Shown here: positions 1-29,000 of the stretch, in pieces
How positions within the stretch are numbered: the first letter of the stretch is position 1
Layout of the letters: each line of letters opens with the position of its first letter
Assembly (NCBI GenBank): GCA_029207755.1
Contig: JARCOQ010000006.1
Location: 7,718,013 to 7,782,012, forward strand
DNA: 64,000 nt
Direction of reading: 5' to 3'
Source of the DNA: Chamaea fasciata
Lineage: Eukaryota > Chordata > Aves > Passeriformes > Sylviidae
Position numbers and translations under genes: made by a program
The notes under the pieces: generated by a model
Databases searched by the model: none
The model's input: only the letters and a program-made list of their open reading frames with translations
Told to the model about the DNA's origin: nothing

Positions 1-2140
1 ACTCTGTTATATGTGGCTGTTACATAATGATTATGTCACTTCTCAAAACATCTTAAATAAGGATTAGATTGCAAAGTAGAATGATAAATATAATCCCTTG
101 GAGACTGAGTTGAGTTCTTTCAAACTTGTCTGAGCATGAATTGAACATCTTGCCTTGTGATAATTGGAGCAAAAGCTACTAAGCCTTGAATGTTGGTGTT
201 TTGTTGGGGTTTTTTGTTTGCTTGATTTTTGTTTGATTGGGGGTTTTTCACTGTGCTTTTTGCCCCCTCCTTCTCCTTAGGACTTGGTCTGCCTGGTCAT
301 GCATTCTTGCAGTGGGAGAAACCTCACAGGAGTTGTGAAGTTTATAACCTTTGCTTTTCATGTTCTTTCTTTAACTATTTTGTGTTTGAACCCAAAACCT
401 TCAGCTGCATTTGGGTATTTTGAGGATTCAAGCTGCACAAGCAGCAGTTGAAGGTTGTTTCAGTACAGAAAGGGGATGTGACTTCGCTAGTAATCTCATG
501 CCTACTTTTATTTCTTTTGCGAGTGACCTGCCAGGTATCACTGAGAGATAAGTAAACTCTCAAAGGTCAAAAGACAATCTGGGTAACTTAAGTGTGGAAA
601 TGCAAATGAAAAGTCATGGCTTGGCTGAAGAACAGTACTTCAGACTTGCCCTGTAATTCTTCTCAAGTGTTTCAGACCCAAACCCGCATTTTAGGCAGGA
701 GTAGCCAGTCTTCAGGAAGCTCTGGAATGGGAGGGAGGGGGTTGTGTTGTGTGTAGAGTCAGCTGTGCAGATCTGGCTAATGGCTGGATATAGTCTTTTA
801 GCAGTCTTTTAACAACCTCACAAAGAACCAACATGAGGTAACAAGCACAGGATAAGAGCCTCAATGGAGAAAGTGTCCTAGCCTGCATTTTCTGCTGAGG
901 AAGAGCAAAGGATTGCAGTCTTGTGTTTCCACTTTTCATGCTTGGGTACCCTTAGCAGCTTTTGGTGCTCAGTTTGCCTCTCTTCAGTTTTCTGCATAAT
1001 TCAGCCATTGAGCAGCCTGCTTGACACACACAAATCTGGTCTGTATTTCACATTCCGAATGCCCTGCTGAAGAATTACCATGATCTGAATTCGTAACTTG
1101 TTTTACCATAGTTTTTTCCTTAAAGCAGTGATGTTATTTACCTCTGATTTTCCAGTCTGCCTTCCTTCAAAGGACTGGATCATTTATCACTTTTGTACTC
1201 TTTGGGAAAAGCCTTGCAACCATTTTTTCAGAGTGGTTACAATGAATGTGCTTTCTAGTAAGGAAACCAGAAGCTATTTGTTATTCTCATTTTGGTGGAT
1301 GTGAGTATGTGGGAGCGATTAGCTGAAGCCATGTTCTTTGTTAATAAGTATGTGATAGTACTGATTTCTTGTGTGGAGTTTATTATCTGCTGCATTTTTC
1401 TGAGAGCTTGACTTGGTGCCTGACAGCTGTGTAATACCAAAGCAAAAAGGAAATGTTTTGGAGCTGATGCTACTGAGCCTGTAGTGTAACTTCCCAGCAG
1501 TAAGTGGAGCATGTGGGAGTAAAATATGGATGTTGGAGCTAGGGAAGGACCCTCACAGAAAAACTACTATTCTAAAGACACTTGCTAATTTGGTAGGCCT
1601 GTTGTATTCATAAATGGATTACAGATTTCTTAGGATGGTGATTTAATCAATGTAGGATTTCTTTACTTAACACTTTCTAGAATTCTGGTGCAAAGATTTT
1701 CTTGCTATGAGAAAGTTCACATCTAGATCTTGGGTAATGCTGTCAGACTTCACGGTTTCGATTTTCTCTGGGATTTTCAGCTGAGCTCGGAAATCTATTT
1801 CTGGCTGCCAGTTGCTGCAATTACTTTAGAAACATTGTTGCACTGGCAGTTACCAGGAGCAGGGCTTTCTGTCTTCCTTTCCACTTGCTTAATGTGCTTC
1901 CCCAAAAGAGTTTGTTTTTAATTGGGGGAGAAATGAAATAATGTGAACAGTCTTTCATGGAACCTGTAGGGTTTGAAGGGACACTTTAAAGTCTTTCCAC
2001 CTCATGAACTGAATGACCTTTAATTGGCTTTATTAAACATGGTAGGAAGAGTTTTAATATATTTTTCCTTTCAGGCTGATCTGTGCAAAGCCCTGATTTG
2101 TTATCCTGAATTTTCCTAACTGTTAAAATCTCACTTGCAG
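1..2140 (+). other. KDM3A: KDM3A intron (5' part of gene lies upstream)
   Basis: The first exon I can recognise begins at 2141 after a TTGCAG acceptor, so this stretch is read as intron. I looked for the KDM3A segment expected just upstream (the lysine- and serine-rich stretch before residue 1 of the window part) and did not find it. The open frames here are short and lack splice context or recognisable domains. No repeat family was recognised. Confidence 0.7.
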
Positions 2141-20001
<17,861 letters not shown>

Positions 20002-20413
20002 CATAGAGCGCCTTAACCACACACTATGAAACAGAAGCGTTGGCAGCTGTTTTACCTACTCAGTCAGGACCTCTGTGGACTTTGAGATTATATGAATGTT
20101 ACCTCATCTTCCTTTCAGCAGTACCAGAGGATCGTGGTACTATGTTCTGTGTATTCTTCCAATGTTTACAAACCTGATATGTATATGTAGTAATATGTAT
20201 GGACTGTGGCATACTGTGAATGCTCAGTTGCAATAGAACTTTATATGGAGTTTCTCTCCAAACTGTACAAAATACCTCCTATAGAACTGTTGGGCACTAT
20301 TCCAAATTATTTGTTTGAAAAATATTATTCAAGGCATTGTAAAGCTTCAATTTTTAAAATTTATTTTGGGGTGGGAGGAAGTATGAAATCACTCAGTTTA
20401 ATAACCAATTTAC

Positions 20414-20419
20414 ATTAAA
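20414..20419 (+). terminator. KDM3A: Candidate proximal poly(A) signal ATTAAA
   Basis: ATTAAA in the KDM3A 3' UTR, 413 nt after the stop. Variant hexamer, so use is uncertain. Confidence 0.4.
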
Positions 20420-21039
20420 AGTTAAGAATGCAGTTCTGGAATTTCACATTAACATAGAACTAGCATTTAAAAGTAGCTTTAAGCTATTGTATAGTAACAT
20501 AGAGATGGGAGTTAACCATCTTTAGGTAAATGTATTTAAATTTCTAAATGTTAAAAGAAACTTTTAATCAAATGTCTTCTGTTTGAAACTGCTCTTTAAT
20601 TTGAACTGATGTTTGATTCTCTTGTTTTTAACACTGAATGGTTACATAAAAATTCTTCTATTTCAGATACTGTTCCTTGCCTGTCTTCTTCAATTGACTG
20701 TTTAAAATGTAATTAGTTTGATACAGTACTTTGAAATGCAAAAGAAAACAGTGCATCATAAATGGTTCGTACTGCTTTTTGAAGTATTTGAAGGGTATGG
20801 AATTCAGCAGCAGAGCTGTTTGTAGTTATTTTTGTTTAACCCAAGCATCACTTAGCTGACAGACTACTGCTGCCAGCGCTGTGGTCTGTATCACATGAGC
20901 TTTGCAGCTTCTGTCTGAAATGGTACACGCAGAACTCAGGGTTATTTGGAGAAACACTGAAAACATTGTAAAACTTGTAACAGGAAGCAAGGTTGAGTGG
21001 AAAGGTGCATCTCTCATTGGATGAGATACCCTGAGACAA

Positions 21040-21045
21040 AATAAA
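21040..21045 (+). terminator. KDM3A: Candidate distal poly(A) signal AATAAA
   Basis: Canonical AATAAA about 1.04 kb after the KDM3A stop, followed by the T-rich stretch CCTTTTGGTTCCTTT. Confidence 0.55.
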
Positions 21046-21065
21046 CCTTTTGGTTCCTTTCCAGC

Positions 21066-22500
21066 ACTGAAAGTTGCGGGATGGCTGTTGGGAACAGCCA
21101 GGCAGGAGAGTAAACTTCCAACTCCACTTTTCTGAGCTTATACAATAACTTGAACTCTGCAAATTCCACTCCCTCTAGTACTTGACCTGCTGTTTGTGAT
21201 CAGCATCAACTGTTGACTGTTTTGGGTGACGGGATTCTTCTTCAGAGACACTTCCTCTGGTTCCTCCCTGGGGAGTCAGGGATGTGCAGGGAGCAGGAGT
21301 CTCTCGTAAGAGTTGACTTACACAGGGTTTGCCTACACAACAGCCCTTCACTGTACTCAGTGAGAGCTTTCCTCCACCTTCACTTGCTGACACCTCTTGA
21401 CAGTAAATAACTTATTCTAGTCACTTCAGGTGCCTTGATTTGGCATTTTGTGCCTGAACTTGTCAAGTATGCGTAAAAACACTTACCTGAACATTCTCCC
21501 TTCAACTATCAAGTTGAAGTAGATGACATAAAGCAGGTTAATTGCTTTCCTTGGAGCCAGCTGGAGTATTTGTGGGCAGCTGGAGTACAGGTACTTCCCA
21601 GGCAGCTGAGTCACACTGGACTTACACACCCTCTGTGTGCACATAGATCTGAAAAGACTCATTGTTAAAGCTGGATTTTGAGCTCTTACCACTGTGCTGT
21701 TGTTCCGTCTTGTTTTATTGTAGCTCTCACCCACTTTTGTTTCTGATCTGTCCTTTCTGGATTTTTTAAGACCACAAGAAACAAACTGTCCCTCTTGCTT
21801 GTTTTTGTTGCACTGGGGTGGAGATGAACACTTGAATTGCACAGCCCTGAAGTACTGGGGATACTTTGCCTCCCACACCACGAAAGATGAACAGTGCTTG
21901 GGGCCCCCCCCCCCCATGCTTTTATGGCTGAAAATGGGATGTGCTGGACTCCATCTAGTTATCTGTGTGCCTTGTGTGTTTTTCTAACCTGACTGTTGGG
22001 ATAGAATTATTTAGAGACTTGGCTTTCTTTGGATAAGTTTTCCTTAAAATGAAGAGCTCTGGCCTTTGTCCAGGAGGTGCTGTGGCAGTGATGGGTTTGG
22101 ATAAGAGTTTTTTGTGAGCCATGACATCCATTTTGCCTGAAGCTTTTCCTTGGGAGGAAACACAGCTCTCCTTTGACCCTGAAATGTGCTATTGGAGCAG
22201 CAGAGAGGCCTTGGCACGGCCACAGGCTCTGGAGAAGCTTTGCCAACAGCCTGGTGAGTCAGGGCCCCCCTCCCACTGCTGCCACCTGCCCTGCCCTCAC
22301 TCTGCCACGGCCTTGGCTAAGACAAGCTCTCCTGTGATCACACAGAGCTTGAACAGACTGAAAACTTCTCTTTAACTACACAGTGAAGGCCCTAAATGTG
22401 CTAAAGAAAGGTATCACAAAACTAAAAGGGAGGTGTTAGAGGTGGGTATCGTTTGTGAAAGAGGCCAAAACGATGCAAACTGAACTGCTCGATGGCAGTG
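21066..22500. other. Intergenic gap between convergent KDM3A and CHMP3
   Basis: Tail-to-tail spacer of about 1.4 kb. Contains a 13-C run near 21903-21915. No gene or repeat recognised. Confidence 0.65.
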
Positions 22501-22866
22501 ACTGTTAGAAGCAGCTTTAATAAATTCTGTATTGATTCAGGAAAACACAGATCTGACAGTGCTGGAAGTTTTTGGTAGCAGATTAAACCAAAGTGCTTGT
22601 TAGGGAGAAATGCTGCTTGAAGATGAGAATTATTTCAGGACTTTATGTCTAAAAATACATAACATTACACCACCCTTGCCATGGGCTGAACAAAACTGGA
22701 AGAGATTGCACTCCCCAAGAAGTATATTACAGTAGTGTCTTGGAGAAAAAAATTCTCAGGAAGAAAAAAAAAATATATATATTACATAAGTGAGAATACA
22801 TTAAGTTTTGCATTTTGAAGGTAGGACAGAATAAAATAAAGCCAACTGTACACATCCATCCTGTCC
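22500..22866 (-). other. CHMP3: CHMP3 3' UTR (approximate)
   Basis: AT-rich region following the TAG stop at 22867-22869 on the minus strand, running to the ATTAAA signal. Extent inferred. It includes an A9(TA)n stretch near 22763-22780. Confidence 0.5.
22516..22521 (-). terminator. CHMP3: Candidate CHMP3 poly(A) signal ATTAAA
   Basis: Minus-strand ATTAAA (TTTAAT on plus) about 350 nt past the CHMP3 stop. I saw no canonical AATAAA on this strand between here and the stop. Confidence 0.4.
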
Positions 22867-23003
22867 CTAGCTCCTCAGGGTGGCCAACCGTGACTGCATC
22901 GCTTCGATGTCCTCCTCCTCATCCACAGCAGCAGCAGCTGCTCCCATGGGCTCAGGCTCTGGCAGAGCATCTGTGACTTTACTGGGTGCTTTACCCAAGG
23001 CCC
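22867..23003 (-). CDS. CHMP3: CHMP3 exon 6, residues 175-219
   Basis: Encodes GALGKAPSKVTDALPEPEP, then an alanine run, then DEEEDIEAMQSRLATLRS and TAG. The last segment is the VPS4/AMSH-binding MIM motif. The five-Ala run comes from a GCT repeat (CAGCAGCAGCAG on plus near 22929) and replaces an Ala/Ser/Glu-rich linker of human. Confidence 0.96.
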
Positions 23004-26000
23004 CTGCAACAACAAACAGGCTCATTAGCAAATGTTAGGTCTTCATTTAATAATTAGTGGCTTTCAGGGACATCTAAAATAACCCAACCAGTCATTTCCC
23101 ATGGAGGTCACACCCCTGAGCTGTGACAGGGCCAGCCTGGGGCTGCCCAGCAGCACTGACCAGCTCTGAGCCTCTGCACTCCTTCCCTTCTGGAAGGAGG
23201 CTCCCAGCTCCCCACAAGCCCTGCTGCTTGGCTGGGAGCTCCCCCTGCCTGCTTGGGAGGAGGGGAGCTGCTCCAGCCAGCAAACAGGATGGGAAAAGCA
23301 AATTAGGAAGTGAGAAAGAATAGGGCACTGTGCCAGGCGCTAGGCACAAGGTGCCAGCAGGGTGTGCAGTGTGGTACAGCTGAATGCAGCCCTGGAACTT
23401 GTTTTTGTCACACCACATCACAAGTAATCCAGGTGAAAGGAGCATTTTAAGCATTCTCCAAGTCAAATAACCGAACCAGTAAATCATTACTTCGTGAACT
23501 GGAAGGCAGAAGTTGTGGTTTTGATTTTAAGAGGGTTTTTGTGTTTGTTTTGGGATTTTTCCCCTCAAACAAGACACAGCATGTTACTGCCAGGTCTCAC
23601 AACATAGCCTATGACTCAAGGCAGTGCAGCGGAGTTTATTTCTTGGTTTCATTAATAACAATACCTAGTCACTCTTTTAAGTTTCACCTTGTTAAGAGGA
23701 TTCACTGCACAGCCAAACACAGATCTGTTACAGCCTCAATTACATAACTGCACAGACAGCAGCTGATGGATATTAGTTCTGCCCTGCTGAGCCCCACTGG
23801 CCTTCTCAGCCTGTATTCCCTAAGAAATCAGTTTGTCAGAGCTCTCTGCCCATCACCAAAGGAAGAGATGCCACTGGGAGAGTGCAAAATAGATGAAGAT
23901 TTCAGTTGCTGCATCTTACTGAACAGAGCAGGGACTTGGCTCTCAGCAGCACTCACAAACTCACCAGCTGTAATTTCAAAAAGGATTTTGTCGATTTCAG
24001 CCTCAGCTTCCTCTTCCATCTCCTCCTGATCCTCCAGGCCTTCAAAGGTGTCCTCCAGCATTTCTTCTATAATTCCAGCCTAGAAGAAATAAACAGCAGA
24101 GTAAGAAGACACATTTCTGCTTGGGAGATGAGGTTATGCCTATCCAGGCACGTAACACTCCCCTGCTCCAGGGGGTGGTTCCAGATTGAGGCTGTTGCAG
24201 GAGAGTGGCCGACACACCTGCCCTCAGCATGAGCACACATCTCTACAACTGGTGCACAGGAAAAGCAGGAAAAAAAACAGGATTAAAGGCACCCGTTCTC
24301 ACTTTGAAAACCTTAAGTTATTTAAACTAAAAGAGGAGAGATTTTAATTAGATAGTAGGAAGAAATTCTTCCCTGTGGGGGTGGTGAGGCACTGGAACAG
24401 CTTCCCCAGAGAAGCTGTGGATGCCCACATCCTGAAAGCGTTCCCAGCCAGGTTAGATGGGGCTCTGAGCAACCTGCCTAGTGGCAGATGTCCCTGTCCA
24501 TGGCAGGGGAGCTGGAATTACATGGTCTTTAAGATCCTTTCCAACCCAAACCATTCTGTGATTCCATGGTTATTTATTGTTGTTGCAAGTCTAAACCAAG
24601 AACCCAGCCTGCTCCAACCATGTGAAATACAAGTGTAAATTTCAGTCATGCAGCATGGATTATGTAGCACATTGTAAAACTGCTTTGACACAATTTTTTT
24701 TTTTCTATCTGCATTTGAAAACATTCCTTTGCAGGCCCCGCAACCTAGATAAGGCCAAACCATGCTGGTGCACAATGGCAAAATTATTTAGAAATAAACT
24801 TCTTTGAACTAAACAGTCTGGAGTGGTAAGAAGGGAAAAAACAAAACCACATTGGTAGTTGAAAATGTAATAGTCATAACAGAGACTTAGTATATTTTCA
24901 AATCAGAACACTCCCATCACATGGAGACACTGAGCTAGAAGCTTTAAACCCGAGGCAGTGAGTTATACCTGAATTAGCCAGGAGTTTTGTGATTCTTTAA
25001 AAATTTTGTAATGATGTGTATTTAATTAGTTAAGGAATGTTCGACTGTGTTATTTTGGCTGGTTTTGGTTTAGATCTGTGTTGGCTGAGTGTCAGTAGAA
25101 AACCCTGTGAAATTACCTCACTGCACCTGCAGAAAGGAACTCCATGGACCCATACCCCTTAGACAATCTATAGTTTAAGAACAAAATTCAATGAAGAATT
25201 GTTTAATGGTTACCATGTAACTAGAGATGAATTAGATATCATAGAACAAGAATGGTATCTTGAGAGAGTTAAGGAGTCAAAGGCCTATACATCCCAGAAA
25301 ACTCGATTAATACATTGCAGGTGTAGTAAGGGAGCCACTTCATAGGCTTGTACCCTCCCAGAAAACTAATTCAATAGTAATTGTCTAAGCAGGACAGCAA
25401 ATTTAATAAATCACTGTTAGCTGGATAAAACTTGGGTTATCAATTAAACAAAGACAGATGAGGTGTTCTGGTAGTAATTAAAAGAAACAAAACACCTCTA
25501 CCATGATGCAATAAATTGGGCAGATTTTTGGGAGTGTCTATTAAAAAAGCCTTGGTTGTTACAGTGTATATAAATGCCTGAAATTTGTAGTCTCTTTGAA
25601 CATGTTTATGGCAAATAAATTCCCTATATCTTCCCAATTTTGACTCAAATTTGTTATTAGGAATGTTGGTCTAACAGCTTTTTGCTGTTAGATTTAAAAC
25701 TCTTTGTGTCTCCAGTATCAGACTGGCCATGGAGCCAGAGAATGTTCTGAGTTCACACCAGCCCTGTGACAAAGGGGCCACCCAAGTGACTGCACAGCTC
25801 AGTAACAACCACACTGTGTTCACACAAGTCTGATTTATGTGCCAGATCTTACCTTCATCATCTCTTTGGACAAGTCCCTCATCGTTGCTTGGATTTCTGG
25901 GATTTTTACTAGATTTTGCATAGCTTTCATGACTTCTGTGCTCTTCTGCAATGAACCTGCTACTCTGAGGACAGCTGTGAAGGAGAGGCACAGAACAGTG

Positions 26001-29000
26001 TGAACAACCCATGCACTGCCGAAAGCAAAGAAATTATAACCTCCCTACATGAAAATTTGTTTACATTTAGGCAAATCAATTTAAAAAATAAACAGGTATT
26101 GCACTTCTTCATTCTTGACTAAAGTCCTGGAAAAGCCCAACTTATACCCACACTGGAAAAATCACATTTATAGCAGAACTACTGGTCCTGTACAGGTGGT
26201 CTGCAGAGATATTTCAACCCACCTGTACCCAGTTCATTAAAGACAGGGAGAGAGCTGCTCCTGCCCGGCCCCCCAGCAGCCAGAGGTGTTGCTGAGGGTT
26301 GCAGCAGCAGAGCTGCAGTGACTGCTGAAACCAGGGATCTCCTGCCTGACACCAGGAACTGGAAATTAAGCCTGGCAGAAGTTCTGTTGCAATAATTTCA
26401 CAGCAAAGAGTAAGCTACAACATTAATACTGAAGCAGATAAACGAAGAATAAGCCTGTTTAAACTGAATTTAACAATACTCTTTCCAGAGGCTATTCTAA
26501 CTGAAAAGCTCTCCTCATAGGTACTGATACACCAAGATCAAAAAGCAGTAATTAAGGGTACTTTGAAGTTTTTTGAATTCTGCCTCTAACTTTGCAGCTT
26601 CCTGGACATGAAGAACTTACCTGTTTGTATATAACATGGGCACTCCTTAATGAAGCAAAATGAAGGTACAGCACATATTATTTTTCATTTTAATAATTTC
26701 ATTTAAGAGCCCTACACTTGTAACAAACTAACAGAAACCTTGCCTTGAATGGTCACTTCACAAGTTAGCACAGACCCCAGACTGAATTCTATACTCCTTC
26801 GTATTTCCTATCTAAGTGTATCAGAACATTCCCAAGAAGTTGAAGATGCTGGCAGTGATAATAAGGAGGAGGCTGTTTTGAGTATTTCCTTTTAAGAGAC
26901 ACCTTAAGGTGCAAGGATGGTCCTACTTTCCCTTCCTCAGTGAGATGCATGGGGAGCTACATTTGAACCATCACAAAATTACACTTAAGGTTCACAGTGT
27001 GACTTCCTGTTTTATCACTCATCCAACACTAAAATCTACTTGGATGATGTGGGGGTGGGGGAAATGCTTTGACATTTCAGCAGCATGTTGACCTCCACCA
27101 AGTCTTCTCCTGTCTTTAAAGCTTTCTGCTCTGCCTTTAAGTGGCTGGACTGTTTCCAGCTATGGAAAACACTGCAGGAAGTGTATTACAACAGATTTCT
27201 GATGTGAATAAGGAATGAGGGAAATATGCTGGTGCTGGAGGAACACAAAGAACCAAGGAGGGTTTACAGAACATGGGTGTGAAACCAAGGGGCAAAAGGA
27301 TTCATCCACACTAAGAAATCAAACACTGCTCCCCCTCCCCATGTAGGTGTTGGTAAATGCCCCCAGACTCTTGCTAAGGAAGCAACCATCTACAAGATGA
27401 AGAGAATTCTACTCCTGTGACAGGTCCTGTCAAAATCAGTGACACAGGCTCCACCAGGATACAGGGATATTACGAATGCATTCAAACCGTTTAGAAATGC
27501 ACACTTAAGAATGTGCTCCAAATTGCTGTGAGTTCAGTTTCAGAGCATGAGATTCTCACAACACTGGAACCCTCAGGCTCTGAGGAGAGGTGTTAGATCA
27601 TCTGCTGAGCAGCTTGCCACAGGAAACAGGGAACCAGCACAGATGTTGGGAACAATGAGGGGCAGGAACCCCAAAAAACTAAAACTGGGAGCTCCCTGAG
27701 TACTTCAGAGCCCAGGGTGAAACACCCATCCAGGCAGGCACAGAAGAAACCGCCTCAGAACATCCTGCAGACTGAGGGGGGTTATTGCCTACAGGGACAC
27801 AGGACTCCTTACAGAGATGTAGGGGAAAAGAGCATGTTTGGACACGGGGAAAACTTACAGCGTTTAAGGGGATTACAGGAACATAACAATCTTAGGGGAC
27901 AACCAAAGGTAGTCTGGGGAAGGATTGAAGTGGATCAGGGAACACAAAAACCTCAGGGGCCTGCAGGACCAGGTGTCAGCAGTTCAGGCAGAGCAGATCT
28001 GAGGCCAGGCACCAGATACCTGGCCAGCTTAGACAGAGCATCTGAGAGCAGCTCCTGGAACAACCAATCTATTGTGTACATGTGTGCTCTATTAGTGGAC
28101 CTCAGTCCTCATCAGCTGAAGAGGAAGAGCAGGATGGAGCTGTTCATACATGTGTGAAAGCTGTGTGTATTTATGGGGTAGTGGCAAAGGCTCTGCTCTG
28201 AAAGTGTGGGTGCACTTGCCTGCTGGGATTAGAGGGTAGAACTTTAGCAGCCTCACAGCTCTGGGCCTGCTATGGGAGGATCTTCCCAGGCTCCTGAAGC
28301 CCATTGGAATCAGCTGCTTTTCACAGGAGCATGGCTGCTCCCACATTCAAGCTCTGCTTGCATTTGATTTTGGTTCCGGACAAGGAAACCTCAGACCTCA
28401 CTTCTACTGTCAGAGCATTCACTGTGCTTGGGGCCAGAATTTGTTCTTACCAAGCTGGTTCTTCATCCCCATAAGAACAGAGTTCATGTGAGCTTTGGAT
28501 GCATAGAGTTTGCTTACGGCCCTCCGAGAGCGGATCAGCTCCTTCGCCAGGATCACACACACATCCCTCTGATTCTTTTTGGCAGCATCCTTTATTGACC
28601 TCTTCACCTTCTCCTCTTCCCTCTGGATATCTGGAGTACAAAAACCACAGCAAATAGTGACAAACTCCCTAAGGATGTAGAAGAGAAATCAGTCATTTGT
28701 TGGGGTGTGTTTCCAATGCAAAGAATTGTTTCTGCTTGATTTCAGATTCCCTCTGTTACTCAAAGACCTTGTTCTAGGCAGATTTACATGTCAGCTGATT
28801 AATTCAGCTAAATCTTAATAGGAAAATTTTCATTACTGAACATCCAGCTCTGTAATTTCCTACACAGTCAAGAGTACTCTAAAGGACTGTCTGAGAATAT
28901 CAGTCTATGATGCTGACCTGACTGAGAGCTTACAAAGCAAAAAAAGGTCCTGTAAGAACAAGGCACTCTGAGAGGATGGCTTGACTTGCAACTTCAAAAT

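Larger units (their letters stand above)
20002..21065 (+). other. KDM3A: KDM3A 3' UTR (approximate end)
   Basis: AT-rich sequence after the stop with ATTAAA at 20414-20419 and AATAAA at 21040-21045. Either could end the transcript, giving 3' UTRs of about 0.43 or 1.06 kb. The end is inferred from signals only. Confidence 0.6.
24080..25852 (-). other. CHMP3: CHMP3 intron 4, rich in mobile elements
   Basis: Holds a CR1 fragment (24301-24575) and a candidate solo LTR (25038-25659), together about half of the intron. Confidence 0.7.

Noticed and set aside
27717..28157. 146-codon open frame on the plus strand in CHMP3 intron 3
   Set aside because: No recognisable domain, biased residue make-up, no splice or promoter context; most likely chance.
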